This document shows, in pieces, positions 8,836 through 17,921 of a stretch of DNA of 64,000 bases. The stretch comes from Haemophilus paracuniculus (GTDB lineage Bacteria > Pseudomonadota > Gammaproteobacteria > Enterobacterales > Pasteurellaceae), in assembly GCF_002015115.1 (NCBI RefSeq), contig NZ_MUYA01000004.1:155820-219819 (forward strand), written 5' to 3'. Every line of letters starts with the position of its first letter. The first letter of the stretch is position 1. A program made the position numbers and the translations under genes. The notes beneath the pieces were generated by a model. That model was not told where the DNA came from. It searched no databases and saw only the letters and a list, made by a program, of their open reading frames with translations.

Positions 8836-9819
8836 TTAAACGTTTTCTGCAATATGATCAATTAACTTCGTTGCAGAAAATTCATTGTTATAGCAATAAT
8901 CAACAATAGTCTTATCTTGAATCCAGTCAAGATCTATTTGGTCTAAATTATCAATAATCACCATATTTTTCTCATTAAAAAATGGTAAATTGACAATATT
9001 CTTATTTGTGGTAATCAATTTTTTATTGTAAATAATCGCCTCTTGGTATCTTAATGAATTACCAGATTGTTTATGTTGCAATAATTCTAATATTACATTA
9101 GATTTTAGAATGTTACTTACGTTTTCAATGTAAGGAATATAATCAGAGTATATCCCTAATTTTCTAAAACTATCTTCTTCGGTTTGATTATCTGGCAAAA
9201 CTTTAATGTTAAGTTTAAGCTGTTTATGATATTTTTCATAAAACTTTGCTAATTCACTACCTCGACCTTTACTTCTTCCTAGAAAATACAGATCATAGTC
9301 ATTTTCACTAATTCCCTCATTCTTTAAATTCTGTTTTGCAATAGGTTGAACAAAATAAGTAAACTGATATTTTTTACAATCTTCATTATCAAAACTATAA
9401 ATACGAGTAAGTATATTATATTGGAATAAGTATTGTCTTACTTCATATCCTCGATAAGTATTAACAGAATCAAGCATATAGAGATAAAAATCAATATTAT
9501 ACTGTTTTTTTAGATTTCTAAGATATTCAATATTATATTTAACAATAGATGTATTAATAAATATGATATGATACTTAACATCTTTACTGAAATTTATCGT
9601 AGATAAAGATAACGTCTTGTCCCATATTCCTCGTAATGGTAGTTCAACTTTCTTATTAATTTTAGTCGCCAGATGAATCTTTCTAAAATTATCAAGTAAA
9701 GATGAAATAGGATTTAATGGTTTTTCAAGATAAATAACTCTTTCATCAAATTTTAAATCACCAAAAACAAGAGGGGCTTCTGGTCCACCTGACATTACCA
9801 TTATGTATTGTATTTTCAT
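8836..9819 (-). CDS. Putative glycosyltransferase (GT-B-like), function unknown
   Basis: 327 aa soluble protein without a family signature I recognise confidently. It has alternating alpha/beta pattern, YDLYFLGRSKGRGSEL in the middle (like the linker start of a second GT-B domain), and SGNSLRYQEAIIYNKKLITTNK near the C terminus, where GT-B enzymes carry the donor-binding EXXXXK-like region. Proteins of this type occur in capsule and LPS loci as LPS-biosynthesis or CgeB-like transferases. Its position between wzy and the cytidylyltransferase gene supports a polysaccharide role. Specificity unknown. Confidence 0.6.
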   Translation of the reverse strand: MKIQYIMVMSGGPEAPLVFGDLKFDERVIYLEKPLNPISSLLDNFRKIHLATKINKKVELPLRGIWDKTLSLSTINFSKDVKYHIIFINTSIVKYNIEYLRNLKKQYNIDFYLYMLDSVNTYRGYEVRQYLFQYNILTRIYSFDNEDCKKYQFTYFVQPIAKQNLKNEGISENDYDLYFLGRSKGRGSELAKFYEKYHKQLKLNIKVLPDNQTEEDSFRKLGIYSDYIPYIENVSNILKSNVILELLQHKQSGNSLRYQEAIIYNKKLITTNKNIVNLPFFNEKNMVIIDNLDQIDLDWIQDKTIVDYCYNNEFSATKLIDHIAENV

Positions 9820-9828
9820 ATAATACTC

Positions 9829-10908
9829 TTAATTTATACCTATTAGACTATTATTTTCTATAATAGTCTGAAAAACAGCTTCTGCAAAAGGAATATCATT
9901 ACTTGCTCTGAAATAGTATTGAAAGAATATATATCCAAATATAGTCGCTGAAAATAGAATTGATAATAAAATTTTCTTTATTTGATTAACGCTATTAGTT
10001 GCTAAAATATTGAAATACAGTATATAAGAAAGTAAGTATCCTAATCGTGAGTATCTCTCAAATTCATTACTAAATAAAATGGCTATACTACTGAGTAATA
10101 AAATTAATATAGCAACATTAGCAAGAGTATTATCATATTTTGATATGGCACCATCTTTTATTAGCGTATATTTTAGGCTGGCAATAAGGATAATACTTGC
10201 CATTCCAATTGAAATTGTACGTATAACTTTATTTAATGTAATGTAATTATTTTCTGTATAGCTATCTAGTTTTCCTACTGATATTGTATTGATTAGATCA
10301 ACTAAAAAAGGTGAGATAGCGATAAGTAATATAAAAGCTAAAATCCCTAGGATTAATATATAAACTCTATTTCTAATAAAGAAAATAAGCAAAATACCAA
10401 AGAATATAGAACTTAAATGTAAAGAGGTTGCTAAGACAATCGCAGTAATAAATTTAGCTATATTTTTGAAATTTCTTTCAGTTAAATATTGTAGGGCATA
10501 AACAATAATAAGCAGAGCTAAGAAAGATCTTAACTGGATGATGTTGATAAATAGAGGATAGAGTAAAATTAAACTCAGTACTGCATTTGGATAGGCACTA
10601 TATTTATTGACAATTTTAAGTAGAAGTAATGCTGTAACCCCAAAATAGACAATTAAAAAATCTGCATAAGTTAATCCAAATGAATTTCCTAAATTAACTA
10701 ATGCAACATAGCCAAAATCTGTGATCCAACCACCATAAGTTCCATTCCCAATGGCATTATACATATTCTGATAATTTTCAAAATCAGCGTTATATGTATT
10801 GAATGCCATTAGAATGAAAATATAACTAATGAGCAAGTATTTTACTAGGCAATTTCTCTTAAATATAAAACCTAAGAAAAACATAGCCCAAAACAATAAA
10901 TAAATCAT
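9829..10908 (-). CDS. wzy: EpsG-family O-antigen/polysaccharide polymerase (Wzy)
   Basis: 359 aa integral membrane protein with about 10 to 11 spans. It has the EpsG-like features: an N-terminal span, a short NADFENYQNMYN periplasmic stretch, and LRSFLALLIIVYALQYL in a central helix followed by SLHLSS. It should polymerise flipped repeat units on the periplasmic face. It is the only polytopic protein in the operon apart from the flippase, which fits the Wzy role. Primary sequence of Wzy proteins is poorly conserved, so the call rests on topology and context. Confidence 0.8.
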   Translation of the reverse strand: MIYLLFWAMFFLGFIFKRNCLVKYLLISYIFILMAFNTYNADFENYQNMYNAIGNGTYGGWITDFGYVALVNLGNSFGLTYADFLIVYFGVTALLLLKIVNKYSAYPNAVLSLILLYPLFINIIQLRSFLALLIIVYALQYLTERNFKNIAKFITAIVLATSLHLSSIFFGILLIFFIRNRVYILILGILAFILLIAISPFLVDLINTISVGKLDSYTENNYITLNKVIRTISIGMASIILIASLKYTLIKDGAISKYDNTLANVAILILLLSSIAILFSNEFERYSRLGYLLSYILYFNILATNSVNQIKKILLSILFSATIFGYIFFQYYFRASNDIPFAEAVFQTIIENNSLIGIN

Positions 10909-10919
10909 TTTAACAATAT

Positions 10920-11831
10920 CTATTTAGTTTTTACTTTTTCAAAATAGACCACAGAATGTGTGTATTTTTTTTCAGGAATCTGCATATAAGTATTTCCATA
11001 TAGCATTGTGAGATAATCTTCTATTTTATGAAATACTTTAACAGATAATTTATCAAATGGTTGCATTCTCAATGGAAGAACAATATCCCGTGAGATAATT
11101 TCGCCTAAGTAATGTTTAGATCCCATAGCACTTGTTATAAATTTGCTGTTTTGATCATCATTCTTCACAAAATTATCAATAATATCAAACCATTGTGAAT
11201 GGGATCTGAATGAAAAAATTTTCCCAATCAGCGTTCTAATTTGATAATTAATTTTTCCTTTTTGAGAAGAATAAAACATCTCTTTGGTTGTTGGATCATT
11301 CTTTTCAACAATACCCACACAAGACGCAATTAACATTAGAGCATCAGATGTTACACCTTTTATTGTTCGAATAAATTTATTATCATTTACCGAATCATAA
11401 GGGAATATATCTAAGAATACCATTTGCCATTCAGGGCTACTACCGTTATGGATAGTCTTTAAAATGGTATTTTTATGATATAGCTGTAAGAATCTATTCG
11501 GATTATTTTGAGAATAATTCGGTGCTTTCAAAATATATTTTTGAGAAAGTGCAGAATTTTCAAATAATGAAATAAACTTACTATAATCAGAACGCAACAT
11601 TCCTAAATCAATATCATCATCCCAAGGAATGAATCCATTATGTCTAATTGCACCGAGGGATGTACCACCAACAGCAAAAATATCTAATTGGTGCTGATCG
11701 CAAAATTGAATAACATCTTCATACATTTCCAGTAATGTTGCTTGTAGGTCTTTTAAATTCACATCATTACTTGGTATAGCATTCGTAAATTGAAGTGCCG
11801 TATTTTTGATTGAAAACCATTTTTTTAGCAT
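10920..11831 (-). CDS. LicD-family phosphotransferase
   Basis: 303 aa. The family core is clear: FAVGGTSLGAIRHNGFIPWDDDIDLGM, with metal-binding D71, D72, D73 and D75. LicD enzymes transfer a phosphoalcohol (phosphocholine, ribitol phosphate or similar) from a CDP-linked donor to a glycan. No licA, licB or licC choline genes are present in the operon, and no tetranucleotide repeat of the H. influenzae lic type is seen. The CDP donor is more likely the product of the cytidylyltransferase/SDR pair two genes downstream. That substrate assignment is inference. Confidence 0.88.
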   Translation of the reverse strand: MLKKWFSIKNTALQFTNAIPSNDVNLKDLQATLLEMYEDVIQFCDQHQLDIFAVGGTSLGAIRHNGFIPWDDDIDLGMLRSDYSKFISLFENSALSQKYILKAPNYSQNNPNRFLQLYHKNTILKTIHNGSSPEWQMVFLDIFPYDSVNDNKFIRTIKGVTSDALMLIASCVGIVEKNDPTTKEMFYSSQKGKINYQIRTLIGKIFSFRSHSQWFDIIDNFVKNDDQNSKFITSAMGSKHYLGEIISRDIVLPLRMQPFDKLSVKVFHKIEDYLTMLYGNTYMQIPEKKYTHSVVYFEKVKTK

Positions 11832-11843
11832 ATTCTAGCCCAA

Positions 11844-12968
11844 TTACGATTTTTTATTAAAGATAATATGTTTAGCTAAAATAAATACTGAGGATAATAA
11901 TAATCCGAAAACAAAACCAAGCAATAGAATTAACGCTCTTTTCGGTTTATCCTTAGATACAGGATAATCTGGCGAGGATAAGTATCTAAATGTACTCGTT
12001 TTTGCTGTTTCCAATTTCTTAAAGAGAGGTAATAATTCTCTTAATTGCTCTTGTATTTGATAATATCTTGGTGGATAAATAACCTTATCTTTATTTACCA
12101 CATCAATTTGTGCTTTTAGATATTTCTCACCTAACATAAAGAGATATGAACCATCACTTAATTTCGAATCAGATAATGGAATTTTTGCATCACTAATCGC
12201 AAGAGCTTGATTGATATCATTATTTCCTAATGTTTTAGAATACTCTTTGATACCAGCTTTCTCTGCGATGTTGTAAGCTTTGTCTAAATTCTCTAATTGT
12301 ACTGTTTTTGCAATGGATAGATCTTTTTCTAACATTGCTTTTTCATATTCTAAATCTTTGATTTTTTCTTGAAATCCAATTGTGAAATTTTGTTTTTCAG
12401 CTTGGTAAGTTTTGTTGTCGATAAATTGGATAAATTGTTCTAATGTACTTCTTGCCTCTTGAGCTGTTGTAGCAGAGAAAGATATTTTATATCCAATCAT
12501 ATCATCTTCTTTTTTAGGATCTGGTTTAGTAATCACTAAGTCTTTATTGATCATATCAGCCAGAATTGAACGTTGTTTTTTTTCATCAACATTTTCAATT
12601 TCTTTCTTATAGAAAGCAGAATTTTTAAAAAATTCTTCTCTCTCGTCTAGTGAGTTGGCGAGTTGATTAAAGTTTAGAAAGAAACCATTAATTAATGATA
12701 AATAATCTAATTCAGTATTGGTAATACGAGCATATTCTTGTCTAATTTCATAATAATTCCCGAGATCGACCAACTTAGGACGAATAATTTCAGCCGTTGA
12801 AGTCCAACGCTCTTTGGCTGTAAAAGCATAAATTCCTGCAAGCAGAGTAAATACAATAGTAAACAGCCCTATCCATAACTTTTTAGACCAAAGTAGTTGG
12901 GCTAATTCGATTAGATCAAGCTCAGATGCCTTGCCATTTGAAGATTGCGTATGTAAGTCTTTATTCAT
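11844..12968 (-). CDS. wzz: Polysaccharide chain-length determinant Wzz
   Basis: 374 aa PCP1-type co-polymerase. Layout: N-terminal cytoplasmic stretch with ELDLIELAQLLWSKK, TM1 (IGLFTIVFTLLAGIYAFTA), a long periplasmic alpha/coiled-coil domain (about residues 55-340, with EKAMLEKDLSIAK), a proline-rich SSPDYPVSKDKPKRA segment, then TM2 (LILLLGFVFGLLLSSVFILA). It sets the modal length of the Wzy-made polymer in the cytoplasmic membrane. It is the first gene of the 13-gene operon, with a promoter candidate about 40 nt upstream. Confidence 0.9.
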   Translation of the reverse strand: MNKDLHTQSSNGKASELDLIELAQLLWSKKLWIGLFTIVFTLLAGIYAFTAKERWTSTAEIIRPKLVDLGNYYEIRQEYARITNTELDYLSLINGFFLNFNQLANSLDEREEFFKNSAFYKKEIENVDEKKQRSILADMINKDLVITKPDPKKEDDMIGYKISFSATTAQEARSTLEQFIQFIDNKTYQAEKQNFTIGFQEKIKDLEYEKAMLEKDLSIAKTVQLENLDKAYNIAEKAGIKEYSKTLGNNDINQALAISDAKIPLSDSKLSDGSYLFMLGEKYLKAQIDVVNKDKVIYPPRYYQIQEQLRELLPLFKKLETAKTSTFRYLSSPDYPVSKDKPKRALILLLGFVFGLLLSSVFILAKHIIFNKKS

Positions 12969-13005
12969 TTTAATAGCCTAAATAAGGGGGAAAGATCTTT
13001 GTTGC

Positions 13006-13034
13006 ATTCTACTTGAATCCATTTAGCAAGTAAA
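13006..13034 (-). promoter_or_regulatory. Candidate promoter of the polysaccharide operon
   Basis: On the minus strand TAGAAT (13011-13006) fits a -10 box and TTTACT (13034-13029) a -35 box with a 17 nt spacer. The site is in the only intergenic gap before wzz (12969-13057). No ops/JUMPstart element (GGCGGTAGCGTG) is visible. Single-sequence motif call only. Confidence 0.4.
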
Positions 13035-13057
13035 ACAAAAACCGAGAGAGGGAAGCC

Positions 13058-13654
13058 TTAAATTTTGTTTCTTTTAATAAGAGGTAGTTCTTGCCCCCGC
13101 CATAACCTTTGTATGTTGTCGTGGTGGCGATAGATGAGTAGGCAACATACCAATGCAACAGGAAAGGTAAATTCAGGTTTAAACCACCAAACAAAGGCTG
13201 GCAGGATGAGTGAAACCACTACCGCACTTAACGATGAGTAGCCAAAAATTAGAAATATCGAAAGCCAAACTAACACCGCAAGCCCTGCAATTTCATAGCC
13301 GAATGGAATAATTGTGCCAAAAGCTGTTGCCACGCCTTTTCCGCCTCTGAATTTGAAGAAAATAGGGAAAATATGCCCTAAACAGCTGGCAAGGGCTATC
13401 AAGCCGATTGCCGTTGGCGATAATTCAAGTTTGAATGCGATTGCCACGGGCAACATTCCTTTTAAAATATCGGCAAGTAACACGCCCAACGCAGACAGTT
13501 TTCCGCCGATGCGTAACACATTGGTCGCCCCTGGATTTTTCGAGCCTTCGGTGCGAGGGTCAGGCAAGCCCGCTAACTTACAAAAGAGAATTGCACTAGA
13601 AATTGAGCCTAATAAATAAGCGAAAACAATCATAAAATAGGCAATTACACTCAT
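13058..13654 (-). CDS. plsY: Acyl-phosphate:glycerol-3-phosphate acyltransferase PlsY
   Basis: 198 aa integral membrane enzyme (5 to 7 spans) that transfers an acyl group from acyl-phosphate to glycerol-3-phosphate in phospholipid synthesis. The three PlsY loops are visible: [54 protein letters not shown] and [15 protein letters not shown]. Divergent from folB, the same arrangement as in E. coli. It marks the right border of the polysaccharide block: base composition and USS use return to core-genome style from here. Confidence 0.95.
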   Translation of the reverse strand: MSVIAYFMIVFAYLLGSISSAILFCKLAGLPDPRTEGSKNPGATNVLRIGGKLSALGVLLADILKGMLPVAIAFKLELSPTAIGLIALASCLGHIFPIFFKFRGGKGVATAFGTIIPFGYEIAGLAVLVWLSIFLIFGYSSLSAVVVSLILPAFVWWFKPEFTFPVALVCCLLIYRHHDNIQRLWRGQELPLIKRNKI

Positions 13655-13731
13655 AATTTGTCCTGTATCAGTAAAATCTTGTGCTATTCTAGCCGAATAT
13701 GAGCGAAAAAAATATAATTAAAGGAAAACCT

Positions 13732-14088
13732 ATGAGCGACAAAGTTTTTATCCACGAATTAACCGCTTTTGCTTCGATTGGGGCTTATGAGTGGGAACAC
13801 ACTATCAAGCAACGTCTTATGTTTAACATTGAAATGGCGTGGGATTTCAGCCAAGCGGTCGCCACCGATGATGTACAATACTGCTTAAATTATGCGGAAA
13901 TTTCCGAAAAAGTGTTGAAATTTGTCGAATCTCAACCCTTCAAATTAGTGGAAACGGTGGCTCATCAGGTGGCTGAAAAATTACAACAAGAGTACCAACT
14001 CAAATGGTTACGCATCGAATTACACAAACCGAAAGCCGTTGCACAAGCGACTAGCGTTGGTGTGATCGTGGAACGGGGATCATTATAA
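13732..14088 (+). CDS. folB: Dihydroneopterin aldolase FolB
   Basis: 118 aa from the ATG at 13732, which has AAGGAAAA just upstream. An ATG at 13699 would add 11 residues not expected in the family. Cleaves 7,8-dihydroneopterin to 6-hydroxymethyl-dihydropterin in folate synthesis. FIHELTAFASIGAYEWEHTIKQRL contains the substrate-binding glutamate/tyrosine region, and LRIELHKPKAV carries the catalytic Lys region. A USS core (AAGCGGTCGCC) is embedded in the coding sequence. Followed 22 nt later by cdd. Confidence 0.95.
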   Translation: MSDKVFIHELTAFASIGAYEWEHTIKQRLMFNIEMAWDFSQAVATDDVQYCLNYAEISEKVLKFVESQPFKLVETVAHQVAEKLQQEYQLKWLRIELHKPKAVAQATSVGVIVERGSL

Positions 14089-14110
14089 AAACATCAAAAA
14101 AGGGGGAAAA

Positions 14111-15004
14111 ATGCCAAATCTTGCCGCCATTTCGCAACGTTTACACAATGTTGTGCAAACGCAAAATAATCCAGTAACCACCCACTTGTTCGAGCAACTT
14201 GAAAAGCAACAATTCAAAGGGCAATTCTCGTCTGATTTTATTGCTGAATGTCAGCAAGAGTTTGGATTATCGACTATCGAACTTGCCCTACACTGCGTGC
14301 CGTTGTCTGCTTGCTACGCCTATGTTCCCGTTTCAGAATTTTATGTTGGGGCTGTGGCAATTGGGCAATCTGGCACATTCTATTTTGGGGCGAACCAAGA
14401 GTATTCTGCGGTTGCCATTCAACAAACGGTACACGCCGAACAGAGTGCCATTTCCCACGCGTGGTTGGCTGGCGAAACAGCCATTACCGATATGGTGGTG
14501 AATACCACCCCGTGTGGACATTGCCGTCAATTTATGAATGAACTCAACACCGCCGAAAATTTGCAGATTCATCTGCCACACAGCCAAAATAATTTATTGC
14601 ATAGCTATCTGCCCGATTCTTTCGGCCCGAAAAATTTGGCGATTGAAAAGGTATTGTTCGATCCACAAAATCACCCCGTTACCGTGCGAGGCGATCTTCT
14701 CACCCAAACCGCCATTCAACAAGCGGCACAATCCTATGCCCCATATAGCGGTGCGATCAGTGCGGTGGCAATCCAAGTGGGCGAGCAAATTCTCGCAGGG
14801 CGTTATGCTGAAAATGCTGCCTTTAACCCAAGTTTCTTACCGCTACAATCTGCGATCAACTATCAGCGATTACTAGGATTGAGTGATCAAAAAGTCAGCC
14901 GAGTTGTTTTTGCCGAACGAAAAGGCAAATCCAGCCATCTAGCGATTACCCAAGCATTGTGTCGAAGCCATTTCGGCTTAGAACTGGAAGTCATTGAAAT
15001 TTAA
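14111..15004 (+). CDS. cdd: Cytidine deaminase, long dimeric type
   Basis: 297 aa, the size of E. coli Cdd with a catalytic domain and a second degenerate deaminase domain. Zinc site: H108-A-E110 (E110 proton shuttle) and P134-C135-G-H-C138. Hydrolyses cytidine and deoxycytidine to uridine forms for pyrimidine salvage. A Shine-Dalgarno AAGGGGGAAA precedes the ATG. Transcription ends at an inverted repeat just after the stop. A frame on the opposite strand inside it is a shadow. Confidence 0.95.
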   Translation: MPNLAAISQRLHNVVQTQNNPVTTHLFEQLEKQQFKGQFSSDFIAECQQEFGLSTIELALHCVPLSACYAYVPVSEFYVGAVAIGQSGTFYFGANQEYSAVAIQQTVHAEQSAISHAWLAGETAITDMVVNTTPCGHCRQFMNELNTAENLQIHLPHSQNNLLHSYLPDSFGPKNLAIEKVLFDPQNHPVTVRGDLLTQTAIQQAAQSYAPYSGAISAVAIQVGEQILAGRYAENAAFNPSFLPLQSAINYQRLLGLSDQKVSRVVFAERKGKSSHLAITQALCRSHFGLELEVIEI

Positions 15005-15008
15005 ATAA

Positions 15009-15038
15009 AAATCCCTTGAAATTCATTTCAAGGGATTT
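15009..15038 (+). terminator. Hairpin after cdd
   Basis: Perfect 13-bp stem (15009-15021 with 15026-15038) and 4-nt loop directly after the cdd stop. A-rich 5' and T-rich 3' stem ends would let it act in both orientations. Confidence 0.75.
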
Positions 15039-15084
15039 ACAAGGGGTAGGATTAGCCAAAATTTCTGAGAATCCTACCCCTTGT
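15039..15084. repeat. Inverted pair of ACAAGGGGT-type USS variants at the cdd/nagA junction
   Basis: ACAAGGGGTAGGATT at the left and its reverse complement at the right enclose a short spacer, giving a 15-bp stem. The right arm includes the last codons and stop of nagA. The arms match the extended USS except for G in place of C at position 6. Likely a terminator for nagBA as well. Confidence 0.7.
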
Positions 15085-16222
15085 TGGCTTTCCATTCCCC
15101 ATTCACCGCCGTGCCGATCACTTCAAATTGATGATTGAAGGCGGTGAGGTTGGCGATTTTGCCGACTTCGATTGAGCCAAGTTTGTCGCTCACCCCAATC
15201 GCTCGGGCTGGGTAGAGGTTGCACATTCTTAGCACTTCATCGAGCGGCACATCGGTGTGTTGCGCCATATTGCGGACGGATTCGATCATTGTGATCGCTG
15301 CCCCACCGAGAGAGCCGTTTTCGTCAAAGCATTTGCCGTCTTTCACAAACACTTTTTTGCCGACAAAAATAAAGGATTCCATTTTCGTGCCAGCAGGGGC
15401 AACCGCATCCGTTACGATAATCAATTTGTCGCCTTTCACTTTTTTGGCGATCCGCACATTGCCCCATTCAACGTGTAAACCGTCTACGATAATGCCCGTA
15501 TAAATATCACTATCTAGCACCGCCCCGACTACGCCTCCGTCTCGCCCCGAGCTGACGGGCGACATTGCATTATGTAAGTGAGTGGCGAAGTTGATCCCCT
15601 CGGCGATCCGCTGTTTGGCTTGGGCGTAAGTGGCGTTGGAATGTCCGATTGAGACGATAATCCCCGCCTCACGGAAACGGGGAATATAATCCGCCGTTGG
15701 ATTTTCTGCCGCCAAGGTGATTTTGCTGATCACGTCGCTATTTTGGCAAAGAAAATCGATCATCTCACCGCTTGCAGTGCGGATATATTCAGGGCGGTGA
15801 ACACCTTTCTTGGCAATGCTCAAATAAGGGCCTTCCAAGTGCAAGCCGAGGGCTTGATTTTGGTATTTGGCGAGGTATTCACGCATTACCGCCACCGCTT
15901 GCTTCATTCCCTCATCGGGGGCGGTGATAAAGGTAGGCAAATAGCTAGTCGTGCCTGATTTAAGGTTGGTTTCCTGCATTATTTCAAGGGTGCGGACGGT
16001 AGTTTCCTCATTGAACATCACGCCACCGCAACCGTTGAGTTGCAAATCAATAAAACCTGCGGTGAGATTTGCCCCTTGCAAATCAATACGAGGCAAATCG
16101 TCCGCTAAATTTTGCTCGGAAACCACCGCTTCTATTTTGTCGTTTTTGACGATCACGGCGTGCTGATAAAGCACCTGCGACCCCGTGTAAATCACGCCAT
16201 TGGTGAGTGCGTAATGGTTCAT
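15074..16222 (-). CDS. nagA: N-acetylglucosamine-6-phosphate deacetylase
   Basis: 382 aa amidohydrolase (TIM barrel) removing acetate from GlcNAc-6-P in amino-sugar catabolism. Visible metal/active-site motifs: HLEGPYL (first metal ligand region), GHSNAT, HLHNAMSP, and ITDAVAPAG with the catalytic aspartate. Forms an operon with nagB 11 nt upstream. Its last codons form half of the inverted repeat at 15039-15084, so the gene end doubles as a terminator arm. Confidence 0.95.
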   Translation of the reverse strand: MNHYALTNGVIYTGSQVLYQHAVIVKNDKIEAVVSEQNLADDLPRIDLQGANLTAGFIDLQLNGCGGVMFNEETTVRTLEIMQETNLKSGTTSYLPTFITAPDEGMKQAVAVMREYLAKYQNQALGLHLEGPYLSIAKKGVHRPEYIRTASGEMIDFLCQNSDVISKITLAAENPTADYIPRFREAGIIVSIGHSNATYAQAKQRIAEGINFATHLHNAMSPVSSGRDGGVVGAVLDSDIYTGIIVDGLHVEWGNVRIAKKVKGDKLIIVTDAVAPAGTKMESFIFVGKKVFVKDGKCFDENGSLGGAAITMIESVRNMAQHTDVPLDEVLRMCNLYPARAIGVSDKLGSIEVGKIANLTAFNHQFEVIGTAVNGEWKANKG

Positions 16223-16233
16223 TTTATCCTCTC

Positions 16234-17028
16234 TTAACGAGCGACATTTTGCTCTAACTGTTTGAAATATTTGACGGTTTTAACTTTGAGTTCTTGGGTA
16301 GCAGGCTCATCGCACACCACAATCGCACGGCGGTGCAACTGCAAGGCACTGATCGTCCACAAATGATTGACCGCCCCCTCAACGCAAGCCTGCAACGCCA
16401 ACGCCTTATTATGCCCCGTAACCAAAATCATCACTTCTTCCGCATCAAGCAAAGTCCCCACCCCAACCGTTAGGGCAAATTTCGGCACTTGATTGACATC
16501 ATTATTGAAAAAGCGAGAGTTCGCAATCAGTGTATCTTCGGTCAAGGTTTTAATGCGAGTGCGAGAACTTAAAGACGAAGCTGGCTCATTGAAGGCAATA
16601 TGCCCATCCACCCCAACACCGCCCATAAACAGATGAATTTTACCGTAAGCACGGATTTTATCCTCATAACGCTGACATTCCGCTTCCACATCGTCCGCCA
16701 TTCCGTTTAGCAAATTGATATTTTGCGGTTGAATATCCACGTGATCAAAGAAATTTTGGTGCATAAAAGTGTGGTAGCTTTCTGGGTGTTCTTTTGGCAA
16801 GCCGACATATTCGTCCATATTGAACGTAACCACGTTTTTAAAGCTCACTTCCCCTGCTTGATAGAGTTTTATTAACGCTTGATAGGTTTTTTGTGGCGTG
16901 CCGCCCGTTGGCAAACCTAGCACAAACGGCTTATCGGCAGTCGGTTGGAAAGCATTGATTCGATCAACAATATGACGAGCCGCCCAATGGCTCACGTCTT
17001 CGGCAGTATTTAATGGTACTAAACGCAT
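16234..17028 (-). CDS. nagB: Glucosamine-6-phosphate deaminase
   Basis: 264 aa. Converts GlcN-6-P to fructose-6-P and ammonia, feeding aminosugars (GlcNAc, sialic acid-derived) into glycolysis. [14 protein letters not shown] (phosphate loop), [16 protein letters not shown], and [14 protein letters not shown] with the catalytic histidine/aspartate are intact. First gene of nagBA. Confidence 0.96.
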   Translation of the reverse strand: MRLVPLNTAEDVSHWAARHIVDRINAFQPTADKPFVLGLPTGGTPQKTYQALIKLYQAGEVSFKNVVTFNMDEYVGLPKEHPESYHTFMHQNFFDHVDIQPQNINLLNGMADDVEAECQRYEDKIRAYGKIHLFMGGVGVDGHIAFNEPASSLSSRTRIKTLTEDTLIANSRFFNNDVNQVPKFALTVGVGTLLDAEEVMILVTGHNKALALQACVEGAVNHLWTISALQLHRRAIVVCDEPATQELKVKTVKYFKQLEQNVAR

Positions 17029-17090
17029 AGTGTTCCCCTTTTAGATAGTTTATTGTTAGATAATTTGATAACCTTACTTCAATCCAAAAG

Positions 17091-17119
17091 ATTATAATGA
17101 AGTTTTACTATGTTTTGTA
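17091..17119 (-). promoter_or_regulatory. Candidate nagBA promoter
   Basis: The minus strand has a perfect TATAAT at 17096-17091 with a weak TACAAA-type -35 about 17 nt upstream, 60-70 nt before the nagB start. The gap 17029-17147 holds nothing else I recognise. A NagC operator was not identified. Confidence 0.35.
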
Positions 17120-17147
17120 GTTTAAATCGACAATTTTTCGATCAAAA

Positions 17148-17921
17148 TCAATTTCTAGCCAATAATGCCCAAAGCTGATTCAGTTGAGTTACAAGCGGTT
17201 GGTATTCGCCAATTTTAGCTAAAAATAACGTTTTTTCCCAACCAGTTTGAGACAAATAGCGACTTAATAGCCTGTTTTGCTGATCTTGATTAAAGGGATT
17301 ATTCGCCCACAATAACGCAAATTCTAAGGCAGGATCGGAAAGTGCCGCATATTCCCAGTCGATCAAATAAATATGATCGCCTTGTTGGATCAGATTACCT
17401 AAATGTAGATCGTGATGGCAAATTGCCTCGCCAAACGGCTCAATATGAGGAAACGGGGGCGAAAAGGGCAGGGCCTGCTGCTGGCAAGGCGAAAGCTGTT
17501 CCCACAAGAACTGGCAACGTTCCGCCAGGTTAAGGCGTGTTGAAATTTGGCGGAATCCTACCGCTTGTAATGGCGAAAATTGGTGTAATTTGGCAAGTAG
17601 ATCGGCAAGTTGTATCAGCAAATGGTCGCTAAATTCGCGAGGGGATTGCCCCTCAATCCATTGCAACAGGCTAAATGTTTCCGTGTGAGCCACAACTTGC
17701 GGGGCAATGTTGAGAGGGGCGATCAGGCGTAAAATCTGCACTTCTTGCTGAAAATCCACCCCCAAATTGATGGCTCGCTGACTAGGCTGGCGTAGCACAT
17801 ACTGCTCGCCATCGGTGGTTTCAAGTTTGTGGCTACATCGGGTTTGCCCGTCTAAAATTTGGCAGGATCGCACCCCTTGCAAACGATTTTCCGCCAGCCA
17901 TTGAGCGACTTTATTTTCCAT
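17148..17921 (-). CDS. APH/choline-kinase-fold phosphotransferase, ThiK-like
   Basis: 257 aa small-molecule kinase. The Brenner motif is CHHDLHLGNL (catalytic Asp and Mg-binding Asn), and the DFG-equivalent is IDWEYA. The pattern after it (DPALEFALLWANN) resembles E. coli thiamine kinase ThiK. It probably phosphorylates thiamine or another alcohol in salvage. The start overlaps the rsmD stop by 1 nt, so the two are co-transcribed. It is outside the polysaccharide operon, so I do not link it with the LicD protein. A LicA-type choline kinase remains possible. Confidence 0.7.
   Translation of the reverse strand: MENKVAQWLAENRLQGVRSCQILDGQTRCSHKLETTDGEQYVLRQPSQRAINLGVDFQQEVQILRLIAPLNIAPQVVAHTETFSLLQWIEGQSPREFSDHLLIQLADLLAKLHQFSPLQAVGFRQISTRLNLAERCQFLWEQLSPCQQQALPFSPPFPHIEPFGEAICHHDLHLGNLIQQGDHIYLIDWEYAALSDPALEFALLWANNPFNQDQQNRLLSRYLSQTGWEKTLFLAKIGEYQPLVTQLNQLWALLARN

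Noticed and set aside
4529..11831. Phase-variable simple repeats in the glycan genes
   Set aside because: No tetranucleotide tracts such as CAAT and no long homopolymers were found in the reading frames.
13009..13194. Leftward ORF overlapping the plsY end
   Set aside because: Alternate frame of plsY plus intergenic DNA.
17148..17921. Kinase as a LicA-type partner of the LicD protein
   Set aside because: It is 5 kb outside the island, coupled to rsmD, and its active-site context resembles ThiK.
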